64,000 bases of DNA from Trichostrongylus colubriformis (GCA_963978905.1 OZ022258.1:45554591-45618590), one strand, 5' to 3'. Numbered from the stretch's first letter, positions 1 to 11,647 are shown. Translations and numbers: made by a program. The notes: a model not told the origin generated them from the letters alone.

Positions 1-171
1 AACCTGGGTAAAAGGGAATGGCATGTTACCATGCCATGGTGAAAGAATAGCATCAGTTAATTCATTCTGGTCTGCGTTATGCCCCACTCTGCATATCACA
101 GTTAAAAATCGTTTTCTATACAATAACCTGCAGTTGCTTGCCATTATGATCCGAAGGGTTGCATTTTTCAG
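1..171. other. Window edge, upstream intron of gene 1
   Basis: No independent gene is seen. It ends in a good splice acceptor (GCATTTTTCAG, ending at 171) that leads into a candidate coding exon, so it is probably intron of the gene that continues to 8036. Confidence 0.4.
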
Positions 172-3100
172 TGTTACGACTGTGGCTGAGGATCGTACTG
201 ACGAGATATGTGACGTGAAACTTGTGGATTACTCTTTCACTAGTGACTCTACTTTCGACCGTACTCACACTCCAAAGAAACTTCAGAAGGTATGGTTTCA
301 ATCATATGGAGAACTGGCTTCTGTGTATCAATCATGGTAGAAGTTTTAGGCTCCAGACACCACGGATCACAGTTTGATTCGGAAAACACTCGAGTTCGAT
401 CGTGCAAGTTTTTTTTTCGATCGGTTTGCCTAGATTATTTTGCTTTTTCTAAGTGAAGTTTGACAGTTTAGGAAGTAGATTCAATGTTCGATCCTGATCA
501 ATTGGTCCACCCTATCGTTGATGAGTGTTCTTCAGAAACTCAAAGCAGTCCTCGATTGCCTAGGTCTTTTCTGAATTTTCAAAAAGTTACGAGAAGGTCT
601 GTAATGTCTTAAGTTACAGCAGTCCTGCTGAATTTGTCACGAAATGTGATTCTCAGGGAATGGCATCACCTAAACGTACAGCAGGTGCTACGCCTGAGGT
701 TGTCGGTAAGTTTCTAGACAGGTAAAACTATTTAAGTGTTTTGGAAGAGCTGTGGCGCTTTGCTTATGATCACAGTGCAGTGGAGTTGCTTCGAAGTGGG
801 CTTATATCTTTGCACGCTAGATAATTCAGAGATGGCTGCTGCCACGCCCTCACCGCCCCCTCACATGTCGGATTCTGACGTTGTGCCCGCATCGACTCGC
901 AGAAATACTCGTAGTTCGGCCAAGAAGGTGATTTGTTCATACACGCACTCACCAGGGTACCATATAAATGACATCTTGCAGGGAGCTCGTGCTGCGCCAC
1001 CGGCTACACCAACGAGACAATCACGACGACTCCGCAATAGATCAGTCAGTGTTGATGATGAAAATTCGGAGAAAGGAAGTGATGTCACCAGTGTCGTTTC
1101 AAAGTATGTCCATTTCATCTAAACTTATCCAGTGCTCATTTCATTTCTTTGATCACTTTCTTTGAATGTGTTTTTCGTCACCTCTTTATTTACCAAACCT
1201 TGGTTTTGTTAGATCGCCTCCTCCATCAAATGATAACGAATCGACCACTTCGCATTTGACGATGTCGTCGCGAAGGTTTGTTTCATGTTAGGTTTCGATT
1301 CACACTTGAATATTCGTTGAGTTTTCAGAAGAACGCGAAAAACTTCAAACTCCTCTGCTGCTACTGCCCCAATTGAGGAGAGGTTAGGTTTTGTAGTAGT
1401 ATCAAAAGATGGTTGGTGTCTTCAAAGGAGTACATCTCTTGTTGTCGTCGCACACTTTTGCGGTTTATGGATCATTTTCTGTAGTTCTATCCAATTCTAC
1501 ATGTATTTCAGAGTTTCTCTCACAATGAGTTATAGATTAGCCAAAGAAAAAAAGCATCAAGAACTGTATGTTGAAGCAGTGCAAGAAGTGTGAACTGATT
1601 CTTCCTTATATGACCAATTTCTAGTGGAACTCCAAGCAAGACCGAGTCGAAATTCATTGCCAGTTCATCGGCTATCCGTAGAAGCTTACGAAAGTGAGTC
1701 TAAGAGAGTTATAAAAGCTTAAGAATTGGCGCACTATTACTGAGACTTCGCTCATATTTTGAAAGAGTGCTGTGGATCAACAACCCTTCTTCTAAGCGCT
1801 TATCCTGTACTGATTCGCGCGCTCAATACTTCCAAGCAGTGTCGCTTCGCAGCTATTCCAATGCACTCATGCTTTGCTGCGTCTCAATAAAAATGTAATG
1901 ACTAACATATCCAGCCTTTTCGGTATTTTATATCCGAGTGTCGTCTTCGATTGAAAGAAAACATGACTATGCAAAGAACTTTTAGGAGAACACCATCACA
2001 GGCGCAACAAGAGCAACATCCATCTGCTGCGAGTGTGAAATCGTCAAGGTGCTTTTCGCATTTTGCGCTCGATGTGTCTGAAATTATTTGCGAAATCTTC
2101 AGGCGCTCTCGGAAACTGAATGAGTCAGTCGAAGAAACTGAGCAGAAACCAGCAGAAGTGGTGCAGAAAAGTCCTGGGTAATATCGTTTCTCTGCATATT
2201 TCTTCCTGTTCTTTGGTACACTCTTATGACTCTTTACATCCAGCCGTGGAGGTCGAACTCGCAAAGTATCTACAGCCAGTTCTGAAGCATCTTCAAGTGT
2301 TCCCAAGTCCCCGACACGGTTTGTGCTTGCACATTTGGTCGTATAGCATTTATCTCTCGAGAGTTTGTGCGTCTTTCTAGAAGGACTCCAACCCGTTCAA
2401 TGACGAAGCCAAAGCCTGTGGATGTAGAACAACAGGGTTCGAAACGTAAAGGCACACTTCCCAAAGCTGCAAGAGCGCTGAGTGGTAAGGAGCCTTCCTA
2501 AACACGTTTTCCTGAATACTAGTGTTTGATATTTCAGAGAAGTTCACCATTCCAAAGCAGCTAGGAGGCATGGACGCTGCAACTCTATTTGATGTGAGAT
2601 TACTATTCCTCCCTTTTGTGTCGTATATTTTGTTTCGTTTTCAGATGACAATGGAAGGAAAGAGCTTTCGTCGTAGATCTCTGTCAGGTAAGAAATGTGC
2701 GTGTTTGAATTTTGATAAGTTTGTTTTTGGATTTCAACATTTAGCAGCGTGTATTTTATCATATTATTAGGTTGTCCCAAAAGTCTTGTAGGATTTCTCC
2801 AAAAAAAAATCAATAGCTCTTGTTTACTTCGAGGCAGGTCTAGGCGGTTCAGGAATATGGTAGAACGTTCTCTAACACGGAAGGCCCATCAGAACATGGT
2901 GAGCTTTTTCAAAACGGTTTTTTGCATTTGATAGGGTCACATACATGAAGCAAAAAACTGGTCTCAAATTTGGCTAAATGGTTTGGGTGGGCCCAGAAAA
3001 CAGTTGATGGTTCGATCTCCACTGAGGAAAAATTTTTGCATTTTTTCTAGTTTTCATCCATTTGTGCTCATGTAAGACCATATATGCATAATATGTGCAA

Positions 3101-6100
3101 AATCAATTTTTATTTTACCAGGTAACCGCTATCTCCAGTATTTTTGCGTACTAAGCGAATGATTGCTTTGGACTTGCCAACGCTCATAACAGGGAAACTA
3201 GGCGTTTTCCCGCAAAGTACGTGTGATATTCATGCTCAGGGGGTCGAACTACCCTAGCTGAGAAGTTTTCAGCCTAATCGTGATTTGGACCCAAACTCGG
3301 AAAATTGGGCGACCAACTGCTGCCATAGTAAAGAGCACTCAACGAAAGAAGGTCGCTAGCCGATATATGGAAATATTTGCTATCCCTTACCAACGCATGG
3401 TGTTGCTAGGTGCAGTTCACTCGGATTTCGTTAATTCTACACGTTAATTCACTCATTTCCTGGGCCCCCCGATACCATTTAGCCAGATTTGAGACCGGTT
3501 TTTTGCTTCATGTATGTGACCCTATCAAATGCAAAAAACCGTTTTGAAAAAGCTCACCATGACCTGGTGGCTTCCCTGTAAGTTTTCTAGTAAAATATAT
3601 ATTGACCCACCAGATTCCGTGGAGAGAGCTACAGTGCCCGTAGTCAATACCCACCCAACAGGCGGGTCATCTACTACGAGCGGTCCTGGGGCAGCAAAGC
3701 GACGGAAGCTTGCGATTCCATCAACGCTGCATTGGGCAAGGGATGTGTGAGCTACGAGAACGCGCGCCGCTCGCTCATCAGCTTCAGCAACGGCGAGATT
3801 GATATGGAAGACAAGCCACGCACGGGACGCCCACACGCATTCGACGACGAGACGCTGCTCTCCGCCGTTCGCGCCGATCCTGAAACCACCATGCGCGAGC
3901 TGGCGAGGAGGAATGGACAAGCACCCATAACCGTAAATCATCGCCTCCACGAGCCCGGTTATCGGAAGGCGCTGTCGCGATTGACTTCATGCCTTGACGG
4001 ATGCTCACGAAAGTGCCGTGTGAGCATCTGTCAATCGCTGCTGCTCCGCCCGCATCGCAACGACTTTCTCGCCCATCTGGCTACGGGCGATAAAAGCTGT
4101 CACATGTACGATACCGAAGCACCCCGCGCCTTTTGGCTGCTACGTGATGTCGAGCCGCCAACGCAGCCCATGTCCGACCTCCATCCGAAAAAGATTCTAC
4201 CTTGCTGCTTCTGGACGCGGAAGGGATGCTCTTTCACGAGTTCAGTCCCCGCTTCCGTATACAGCCATCAGCTCCAGCAGATCGCCGTCGCTATTCGAGA
4301 AAAGCGCCTGAGAAGGTCCGCGGTCACCCTCTTCATGACGACGCCCACCCATACGTCGCGAAGTGTACCCAGGGCAAGCTACAGGAGCGCGGCTGGGATG
4401 TGCTGCCCCACCCGCCATACTCTCCAGACATTGCCCCTTCTGACTATCACCTCACCCATCCTCTTGAACCCTTCGTGGCCAAGAGAAAATTCGCTGATTA
4501 TGACATGCTTGCAAAGGCGATCGCTGACTTCTTCGATTCTCAGAACCCAGAGTTCTGGGAGGAGGCAATCAACGATTTATTTATGAGGGGGCAGAGTGTT
4601 GTCGATAACAATGGTGAACACGCTCTTGCCTGATTGTTGTTTGTTGGAAGAAAAAATAATAAAAAGTGATGATCGAAAAAATCCTACAAAACTTTTGGGA
4701 CAACCTAATATCATACCATTTGAGCCTTTAATGAATCCTTTGTGATCATGAATTGTTATGGATCTATCATGCTCATTGCTAAGATTCTGTGGTTTCCGAA
4801 GTGAAAGCAAAGCGATCCAGGACACAGATCGTGGATACAATCGCCGAAGCGACAGAGGAGCCAGGTGAGGAAATTTGTATTTAAAAACCTTCGCGTAAAC
4901 ATAGATCCTACAGGATCGGTGACATCTGAGCAGAGCGAAGCAGTGGATACCGAAGATGTTTTTGATGCCCCACAGGTTTGCCATACCTCATTCTAGTTTC
5001 CTTTTATAAGAGATTTTATGCGTATTCTATTCATTTATATTCTCCTCTCTAGCCTTCTGCAGTAGAAAAACTTCGGACACCCACTCGTCAAAGACGTGCG
5101 GCTAGTGCTACGCCAGCTGAATTAACGCCTTCAAGGACGGCAGCGCGGAAAGGTATGGGCATTTGATCAGTCGCACTGTTCTGTGTGCTCGCTGTATAAT
5201 TTTCCCGCATGTACATTTAAGAACCTAAATCTCCATCACGAAAACATTCCATGGCAAGTTCGGATGAGCCTACATCAAGCGCTCCTAAGTCTCCTTCTCG
5301 GTTTGTTGTTTCGTTCCAATTACGGGGTGCTTCCAGCAATTCTTGCAACTTCCAGACGCACTCCGACTCGTTCCATAACTAAATCAAAGCTTCTGGAAGT
5401 AGAGCAGGCTAGCTCGAAGCTTAAAGGCTCTCGTTCTAAAGCTGTTAGAGCACTCAGTGGTGAGGAGCTCAGTGAGAGATGCATATTTCGGACAAAACAT
5501 AGCTCTTTTTAGAGAAAATTTCTATTCCAAAGCCACTGGGAGGAATCGATGCGCGGACCTTTTTCGATGTAAGCTGTTCATGGATTATTGTATTTTTCTC
5601 CAGCAGTACTTTTATTTTTATTTAGATGTCAATGTCAGACACAAGCACTCGTAATAGAACCCTATCAGGTACAGAATATTCTCGGATTTGGACCATTTGA
5701 AATTGGGCAATCACTGCTCGATTCTGCTACTAGGTATGTTGTAGTTCTAACTGCCACTGTTCAGATTCTATAGTACATGACGTGGAAGAAAAGCGAACAA
5801 GAACAAATAAGATAGTTGGAGCCATTATGGAGGTTGATGAGGGATCAGGCAAGTGATGCAATGGAGAGGTCTCTCTTTCCTAGCAATTATGATTATTGCT
5901 TTTGAGGATCCGTCAGTTCTCATAGCAGCGGTGACAAAAGCGGTTCTGGTGTACAACAGGTATTTTATCTTCTTCAGCCCTCAGTTTTTGGAGTTTCCTA
6001 AGCTACGCGCTGTGCCTTACAAGGAAGGCCCATCAGGTCAAGGTGAGCTTTTTCAAAACGGTTTTTTGCATTTTACAGTGCCACATACATGAAGCAAAAA

Positions 6101-8036
6101 ACCGGTTTCAAAATCGGCTAAATGGTTTTGGAGGGCCCAGAAAATGGTTGATGGTTCGATCTCCACTGAGGAAAAATTTTTGCATTTTTTCTAGTTTTCA
6201 TCCATTTGTGCTCATGTAAGACCATATATGCATAATATGTGCAAAATCAATTTTTATTATGTCGGGAACCGCTATCTTCATTATTTTTGCGTATTAGGCG
6301 AATGATTTGTTTGGACCTGCCAACGCACATAACAGGAAAACTAGGCGTTTTCCCGCAAAGCACTTGTGATATTCATATCCAGGAGGTCGAACTACCCTGG
6401 GTAACAAGTTTTCAGCCTAATCGAGATTTTGACCCAAACTCGAAAACTTGGGCGACCACTAGTACTACTACTACCATAGTAAAGAACGCTCAACGAAAAG
6501 AAGTCGGTAGCCCATATAAGGAAATATTTGCTATCTTTCGCTGTCGCATGGTGTTGCTAGGTGCAGCTCACTTGGAATGCGTTGATTCTGCACATGCTGC
6601 ATTGCATTTAATCGAGGCTGTAAGTTGTTCGTGTGTACAAGTAGAGCAGTGACTGTGTGCCCATGTCCACCCCACTGTCTCGAGTTCGGGTTAAAATCTC
6701 GATTTGGATAGTATTTTGTATTTAGGGCTAGTTGAGTCTCCTAAGCACGATTATCACACCAGTTTCGCACGAAAATGTCTGACAAGCGTGCTAGGGGCGC
6801 GAAGTGTCCAAACACGTTGACCACTGAAAACTTGTAAATGAGGTCACTTTCGCGCACCAGCGACGAAAATTGTAGTTATTTTGCATGTGCGCAAATAGTA
6901 TAGCACTGGACAAAGAAAATCCAGAAAATGCAAAATCGCAAACGTCGAGGGGGGTCGAAACGCAAACGCCTCCTCCGCCGTGCCAATGCCAGTCCGTCCC
7001 ACTATCCATTCGGCCATGCAACCACTGCGAGAACTCTGTCCTGCGCAACCCCTATGAGCCTTCTTTGCTTCGTTTAGTAGTTACCATAAGCAATTTTACA
7101 TTTTTGAACGAGCTTGCAGTGGTTTTGGCGTAGGTTTGAAAACAGTCTTACGATATTCAAATACTGAACGCCGCAGCTAGAAAGCATTGCAGCAAACTGG
7201 TCAAAATTGTTTCTTTCTACGCAGCTTTTGGCACTCATTTTCTGGGCCCCCAAAACCATTTAGCCAAATTTGAGACCGGTTTTTTGCTTCATGTATGTGA
7301 CCCTATAAAATGCAAAAAACCGTTTTGAAAAAGCTCACCTTGACCTGATGGGCCTCCCTTGTTAGTGCTAGGAGCAATAAGTCAATGAGTAGTTACTATT
7401 GAGGTAGTCATGCATCTCGAAGCGGACACAGCAATTACTATATGAACTCCTTAGTCATTAAAAATAATATCCGAGTCACTCTCATTGTTCTTCTAAAATC
7501 TCCTCGTTCCAGATTTCTGCTGCTGAGAATATGCAATCATCCAGCAGAACGCGGCGTGCGAAAAGTGCTACTCCGGTTGACTTAACCCCAACAAGGATGA
7601 GGACACGTAAAGCAAGCGGTATATTACTTTTTTTCATTGACAATAAAGGACCCGAAGAGACTAGATGCCATTAGAGATTTTTTATCCTCCTTGTTTTCGG
7701 TTCCTTTAATCCGTTCATTCGTGAGCATCTATTGCAGCTATACATAGTCCATTTCGGAGCGCTTGATAGGGCGTGGCCTACAAACTTGGATGAGAGTGTA
7801 CCGAGCTCTCTCACCCCGCCACACACTCTCACTCTCGCCACTCGCCCAAGTCCGTAGGCCACGCCCTATCAGGCGCTCCAAAATGGACTGTAGATTCTGC
7901 GGGTCAAGTTTTGTGTCACTCACATAATCCAGTTAAACCAGATTTTTTAGACTCACTGATTCCTAATACTTCGGAAACCCCCAAATCACCAAGCCGTCGA
8001 GGTCGATCGAGTAAGATTCAAACTATACCAGAATAG
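172..8036 (+). CDS. Basic Ser/Thr-Pro-rich probable nuclear protein with internal exon-block duplication
   Basis: I do not recognise the family. Exons that keep one open frame: 172-289 (candidate), 657-705, 830-927, 982-1103, 1213-1275, 1329-1382, 1512-1565, 1625-1693, 1986-2048, 2103-2177, 2244-2318, 2381-2484, 2538-2593, 2645-2687, 4784-4864, 4914-4975, 5053-5152, 5222-5300, 5356-5459, 5513-5568, 5626-5668, 5765-5848, 5907-5959, 7513-7618, 7951-8036 (TAG). Starting at the ATG at 660, three bases after an acceptor, gives 591 residues; the exon at 172-289 would extend it upstream and possibly out of the window. The protein is rich in Arg, Lys and Ser, with many TPTR, SPTR, SPSR and TPSR motifs that fit proline-directed (CDK-type) phosphorylation sites, and has no signal peptide or membrane segment. 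Exons 2244-5152 and 5222-7618 encode two related modules, each with a conserved [F/I]x IPKxLGG core. The last exon looks like the start of a third module. The donor after 5848 is GC (AG|GCAAGT). A nuclear or chromatin role is inference from composition only. Confidence 0.75.
2876..3572. repeat. Long-TIR element (family A, copy 1) nested in mariner
   Basis: Inverted arms of roughly 120 bp share GTGAGCTTTTTCAAAACGG, a GCAAAAAACYGG block and a CTAAATGGT block. A second mariner copy at 61.6-62.4 kb lacks this insert at the equivalent position, so it acts as an empty site. The centre is related to the centre of the copy at 6011-7366. No transposase was seen. Confidence 0.85.
3620..4633 (+). pseudogene. 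Broken mariner (DD34D) transposase
   Basis: The reading begins with an N-terminal helix-turn-helix region (around 3620-3960, with NGEID and RTGRP motifs typical of mariner transposases). It continues in different frames through the catalytic domain: TGD near 4086, LHPKK near 4180, HDDAHP near 4340 and SPDIAPSDYHL near 4425-4455. The order and the last Asp spacing match mariner DD34D transposases. The frame changes at about 3720 and again near 4200, and the usual Glu after TGD is missing, so no full-length active enzyme is encoded. It ends at TGA 4631-4633, just before the right inverted repeat. Confidence 0.88.
6011..7366. repeat. Long-TIR element (family A, copy 2)
   Basis: The same inverted arms as the element at 2876-3572, ending in AAGGAAGGCCCATCAGG and its complement. 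It is about 660 bp longer than copy 1 because of extra internal sequence (about 6600-7220). It sits in intron 5960-7512 of gene 1. Its centre (about 6240-6560) is conserved with copy 1, and part of that (about 6380-6480) is also found at about 19835-19960. Confidence 0.82.
7744..7892. repeat. Palindromic MITE (family B, copy 1)
   Basis: Imperfect palindrome with outer sequence AGTCCATTTYGGAGCGC and inner GGGCGTGGCCTACRRACTTG. It occupies the last intron of gene 1. Other copies lie at 16226-16350 and 28279-28454, and all are next to TA-rich target-like sequence. Confidence 0.82.
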
Positions 8037-8197
8037 ACAAATTCGCGGGTTTCCCATGTTCACATGTTCTCGGTAGTTTTCAGCGTTTGTACAGGACCAC
8101 TAGCTAGTTTTACCTTTTGAAATGTTGAGAATATCATTCATGCTGCGTTACTACTACTACTAAATTATAGTTGCCCAATGTTGCATTGTAAAACCTA

Positions 8198-8203
8198 TTT
8201 ATT
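8198..8203 (-). terminator. Poly(A) signal of GPN2
   Basis: AATAAA on the minus strand, about 160 nt beyond the GPN2 stop. It lies in the 326-bp gap between two convergent genes. Confidence 0.5.
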
Positions 8204-8362
8204 CACACTTTTCATAAAGCAGATTTTGCTTATGTGAGAATCGCCTATGGTTGATTACTTATTTCCTTTGTACAAGAATCAGTTCAACAAAAACAACAGT
8301 AGCAACAATAACCGGAACTTCAAGAGATCAATGATAACAGTAACCACGCAGTGGTTTGATTA

Positions 8363-10257
8363 CTATTGTTTCGTAACCATTTCCCGTATATCACCTTGTT
8401 CATTAAAAGCCCATCCATTGGCAGAGTCAGCTAGTCGTAGAACCTTGGCCATATCCTCCTTCTTCTGTACATTCAAAGGCACAAAGCTAACCAAGTCAAA
8501 ACTTGTGACGACGTCGCAAATGGCTGCATTGAGACCACGATATCGCTCTAAACCGGGAACCTCCTGCAACGATAGTGATCGCACGATAATCATGCTAAAA
8601 TGTGAAGTTTGGACACTAACGTTTAACAGTTCCAGCAGGCGATTCACATCAGGTAAGTGAGTGAAGTAGTCGAGGTTAAATGGGGCGCCGTCGTCGTCGA
8701 ACAGGTCGATTTTGGAGAGTATGTTGACTTGTGGCATTTCCATAGTTACCATTGTTGCTGAATGTAAAAAAGTGTAAATCCCAAATTAAGGATTTGGCAT
8801 TCCTCAGTTTCCGCCTTTGTAACAAAAAATCAAAGCCTAGTTGGTGTCAGGACAAACCGACAGACGATCGCTGTAAAAGTAGCAGTGCGACAGGCACGGC
8901 TCGAGGATAAATCCGGTTTGAATTAAAGCCCAGATCTAGGCAGCCGACCATTTCAAGAAACCCGAAAAGTCCCTTTTATGCTCTCTGCCACCCGCAAATT
9001 ATGAAAGCGGCCCAAATGTTGCCGTATACGAAATGCCTTTGAGGTAAATTTCGACACTGAGTTGAAGTCATGAGAAGCGTGCCTCTTAGTGTATAGAAAA
9101 GAGTAACGAGTAGAAAGGAAACCGTTAGGTCAAGCCAATTGAAGAAGCTATTTAGTAAAATTTCAGAAAAATAGTGGCTATCTGGTAAAATATTCAAGAA
9201 AACAATAATCTTTAATAATTAACAGGGGACTCACCTAAGGTGGACATAACCACTGAGATGAATTTCGCAGCATCAGAACAATACAAAGAGTCAACGAGAT
9301 GAAGGGCACAGAGGCGAACTCCTGTACGCTCCAGTTCACGAATCAACTGAATAACAAATCGGAAATTACGATGAAGTATGGGAATAGTGAAAAGTTTGCC
9401 AGTGAATGCTTCCAGAAATAAATGTTTTTACCACTCACTTTCCACAATTCGCCTTCGCTTTTATATAGTTCAAGTTGTCCAGGACAATCAATGATGATGT
9501 ACTTGTCCTTATTGTCGAGTATCTTCTGCAACAACCATTGCTGATTTCGACATAACGTGTTCATGCAGTACTTCAATGCTCCGTTCGGTCCCAGACCTGG
9601 AAGAGGGGCATTTAGCTATAGGATTTGAGGAATGGAGGGGATGACAGGCAAAAAACAGAAAAAAAAAGTATTCAGAGGAATTGACTGCAGCGGTATTTGA
9701 ATGCGATTTCATTCATACAGTTACTTGCGGAGGCCACCAGTACAAAGCAGTGTTTTAGCGCTGACGAGCAGAGTTATCTACCTACCCCAAACAAAAGGCT
9801 CGCCTTCTCTTCGAACAAATCAGCAGTACAGTTATTTGACTACAACACCTCATCACAAAAAGAATGAAAATGAGGCTAAGTTCACCTACTACATCTAGTG
9901 GGGATACAGAGACGATGGAGAGAGGAAACCAAGTAAAACCGCAGTAGAGTGGATGGTCAATCATGCAACTAATGATGATTACCATAAAACAAATGATCAT
10001 GTAACTCGTCTTGTGAGGGACACAAGGAAACTAAAATTTACCTTGAAAAAAATCCACGTACCGAGCCTATCCATGACGTCTTCTACTGTTATTAATTCCT
10101 TTATATCATACGTAGCATTATATTGCACGAAATCATTAGCCGGATCTAAGTTAATTGTGATATGAGGACGATTGATCTGCTCGAAAATGTCCGTAAGTCC
10201 AGCACAGAATGTTGACTTTCCAGCACCTGGTGCTCCAATAACAAGGACACCATACAT
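8363..10257 (-). CDS. gpn-2: GPN-loop GTPase 2
   Basis: Five exons: 10257-10062, 9596-9439, 9346-9235, 8757-8621 and 8563-8363. They join in frame to 267 residues, close to the family's usual 270-310. Visible motifs in order: P-loop GAPGAGKST near the N-terminus, NLDPAND, the family-defining GPN triplet in LGLGPNGAL, DCPGQLEL (G3), HLVDS, NILSKID (G4) and SFVPLNV. The HLVDSxYCxDxxKFIS stretch and FNLDYxT favour GPN2 over GPN1 and GPN3. The family works in the cytoplasm in assembly and nuclear import of RNA polymerase II with GPN1 and GPN3. The intron 8620-8564 is 57 nt and has no stop, so it can be mistaken for coding sequence; removing it restores the alignment (LLELLN then EVPGLERYRGLN). 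The ATG lies one base after a TTTCAG acceptor. The C-terminus stops earlier than the human protein, and a further exon is not excluded. Confidence 0.93.
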
Positions 10258-10270
10258 GCTGAAAGAGCAG
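10258..10270 (-). promoter_or_regulatory. Probable trans-splice acceptor of GPN2
   Basis: The minus strand reads TGCTCTTTCAG directly before C-ATG. A strong acceptor with no obvious upstream coding exon next to a start codon is typical of nematode spliced-leader addition. A conventional 5' UTR intron is the alternative. Confidence 0.5.
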
Positions 10271-10554
10271 AAGTATAAAAAATTTGGATTTTCCAATCAC
10301 TTGTTCAAGGATATCACGTTCAGAAAACAGTTGCTTGTTCAGGCTCTTTGAATGGTATCAGAAACGCAAAAGACAAGGCGTATTGGAATATATAGCCTTA
10401 AATCACACATACTGACAAGTAATACATTCAGCGCCATGTGGATATGGGAGGGAAGGGGAGAAAGGATTCGTTCAAGCTTCTTTCGGGCCGCACTGTTGAA
10501 TGTCCCCACCTACACCACCTCTCTCTTTGAGATTCAGCGACATTGTTTTGCAAA

Positions 10555-10698
10555 GTCGCCGTCAGACTTCGCGATTTTGCGGTGTTATGGCTTCGCACTC
10601 GTAATTGTGGCAGCGCTGGATCTCATGGTCGTAGCATCGCGTCCGAAAATGCAAAGCCGTGATATCGTAGAATCGCAAAATCGCGAAGTCTGACAGCT
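10555..10698. repeat. Palindromic hairpin repeat
   Basis: Inverted arms GTCAGACTTCGCGATTTTGC and its complement, about 140 bp end to end. It lies between GPN2 and the small upstream reading frame. A looser relative rich in CGCGATTTTG occurs near 27010-27130. Confidence 0.75.
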
Positions 10699-10752
10699 GC
10701 CTTATCTCAACTGTACTGGCTGTGCATCAGTATATAATGCTTTATCTCATAT

Positions 10753-10953
10753 TCACACAGCGCCAAGGTCTCTTCTGATAAAGCAAAAGAGCAGTGAGAA
10801 AGTCAACATAATGCAAAAAACACAGTAGCCACAGTAACCATACTGATTGTGCATGTTCAACTGAGCCGTCGTTTGAAATTGTTGAACCGTAATCACACTC
10901 AGTGCAGCTGTGCCGTCGTTTTCGGTGTGTGCATGTGTTGTTCGAGGACACAT
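10753..10953 (-). CDS. Possible small membrane protein (66 aa)
   Basis: I do not recognise it. The ATG at 10953 is eight bases after an acceptor-like TTTTAAATTGCAG, again a trans-splice arrangement. The frame gives a polar N-terminal half with Gln and Thr, then a Gly-Tyr-Cys segment (QYGYCGYC), a hydrophobic stretch of about 16 residues rich in Cys, Phe and Leu, and an RRD tail, so a single-pass or tail-anchored membrane protein is possible. It is on the same strand as GPN2 and about 500 nt upstream, so the two could form a nematode operon. The overlapping antisense and shifted frames have no comparable start context. A short chance frame remains possible. Confidence 0.4.
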   Translation of the reverse strand: MCPRTTHAHTENDGTAALSVITVQQFQTTAQLNMHNQYGYCGYCVFCIMLTFSLLFCFIRRDLGAV

Positions 10954-10969
10954 TCTTGTAGCTGCAATT

Positions 10970-11647
10970 TAAAAGGTTGAGTGGTGGCTTATTAAACTAT
11001 AGCATGTGTCCACATTACGGTACGATCCTGAAGCTCAACACATACTCCCGAAGTCACCCACGTTTCGTTAGCTTAAATTTTGAAAGTTTGGGGGTTTGTG
11101 ATATGGCGTCAGAAAGGACTTCATTAGCGCACAGTCAGGAATGGGATGAGAATTGCGGTTCAAGTTTTACTTGCCTTTTTGCAGGTTAGTCATGTTCTAT
11201 CCCCAGTCGTGCTAGCCCTTCCATAGTGCTTTAGTGTTCTAAATCTTCCTCAACGCAACATAAAAGTAGCCCTAAGTTTTTTGTGGAATGAGTAATGTCG
11301 CTGTACGATTTAGAGTTTAGGTCCAATGTGAGAAGTGGGTGAAGCGGAAAGAGGCTCTGAGCTGCACAATTTCTTACGTAGGGAATTCCTTGTTGCTATA
11401 GAAATTGTCACGGCAAACCAAAGCTCCTTCGTCCCAAATCCTCAGCTGAGATCCCACACTACAAATAACTGCGCACATCCTAACAAAGTCCCAATAAATG
11501 TGGACCGAGTACTCTGCATATCTCCTCGTCTCCTCACTGTTTCATCCAGTGTCGTATTTACATTTTTGCAGTTTGCTGCGATATTTCGAATTCATATTGA
11601 CATTGTATTGTTCTGGGGTCAGTTGAAGTTGGGGGGAGCCACAATAT
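10970..11647. other. Intergenic region between divergent genes
   Basis: No coding exon or clear repeat recognised. It presumably contains the promoters of the minus-strand GPN2 side and the plus-strand METTL16 side. Confidence 0.4.

Larger units (their letters stand above)
2770..4705 (+). mobile_element. Mariner element, TA-flanked, in an intron of gene 1
   Basis: It is bounded by a 27-bp inverted repeat starting GGTTGTCCCAAAAGT, with one mismatch between the ends, and flanked by TA on both sides (2768-2769 and 4706-4707), the usual Tc1/mariner target duplication. It carries a broken mariner transposase and is itself interrupted by a palindromic element at about 2876-3572. It lies inside the intron 2688-4783. 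Mariner elements are known from hookworms (for example the one named bandit in Ancylostoma); whether this is the same lineage cannot be settled here. Confidence 0.92.

Noticed and set aside
3732..4586. Intact mariner transposase
   Set aside because: Family motifs occur in at least two frames and a conserved acidic position near TGD is lost, so the gene is broken.
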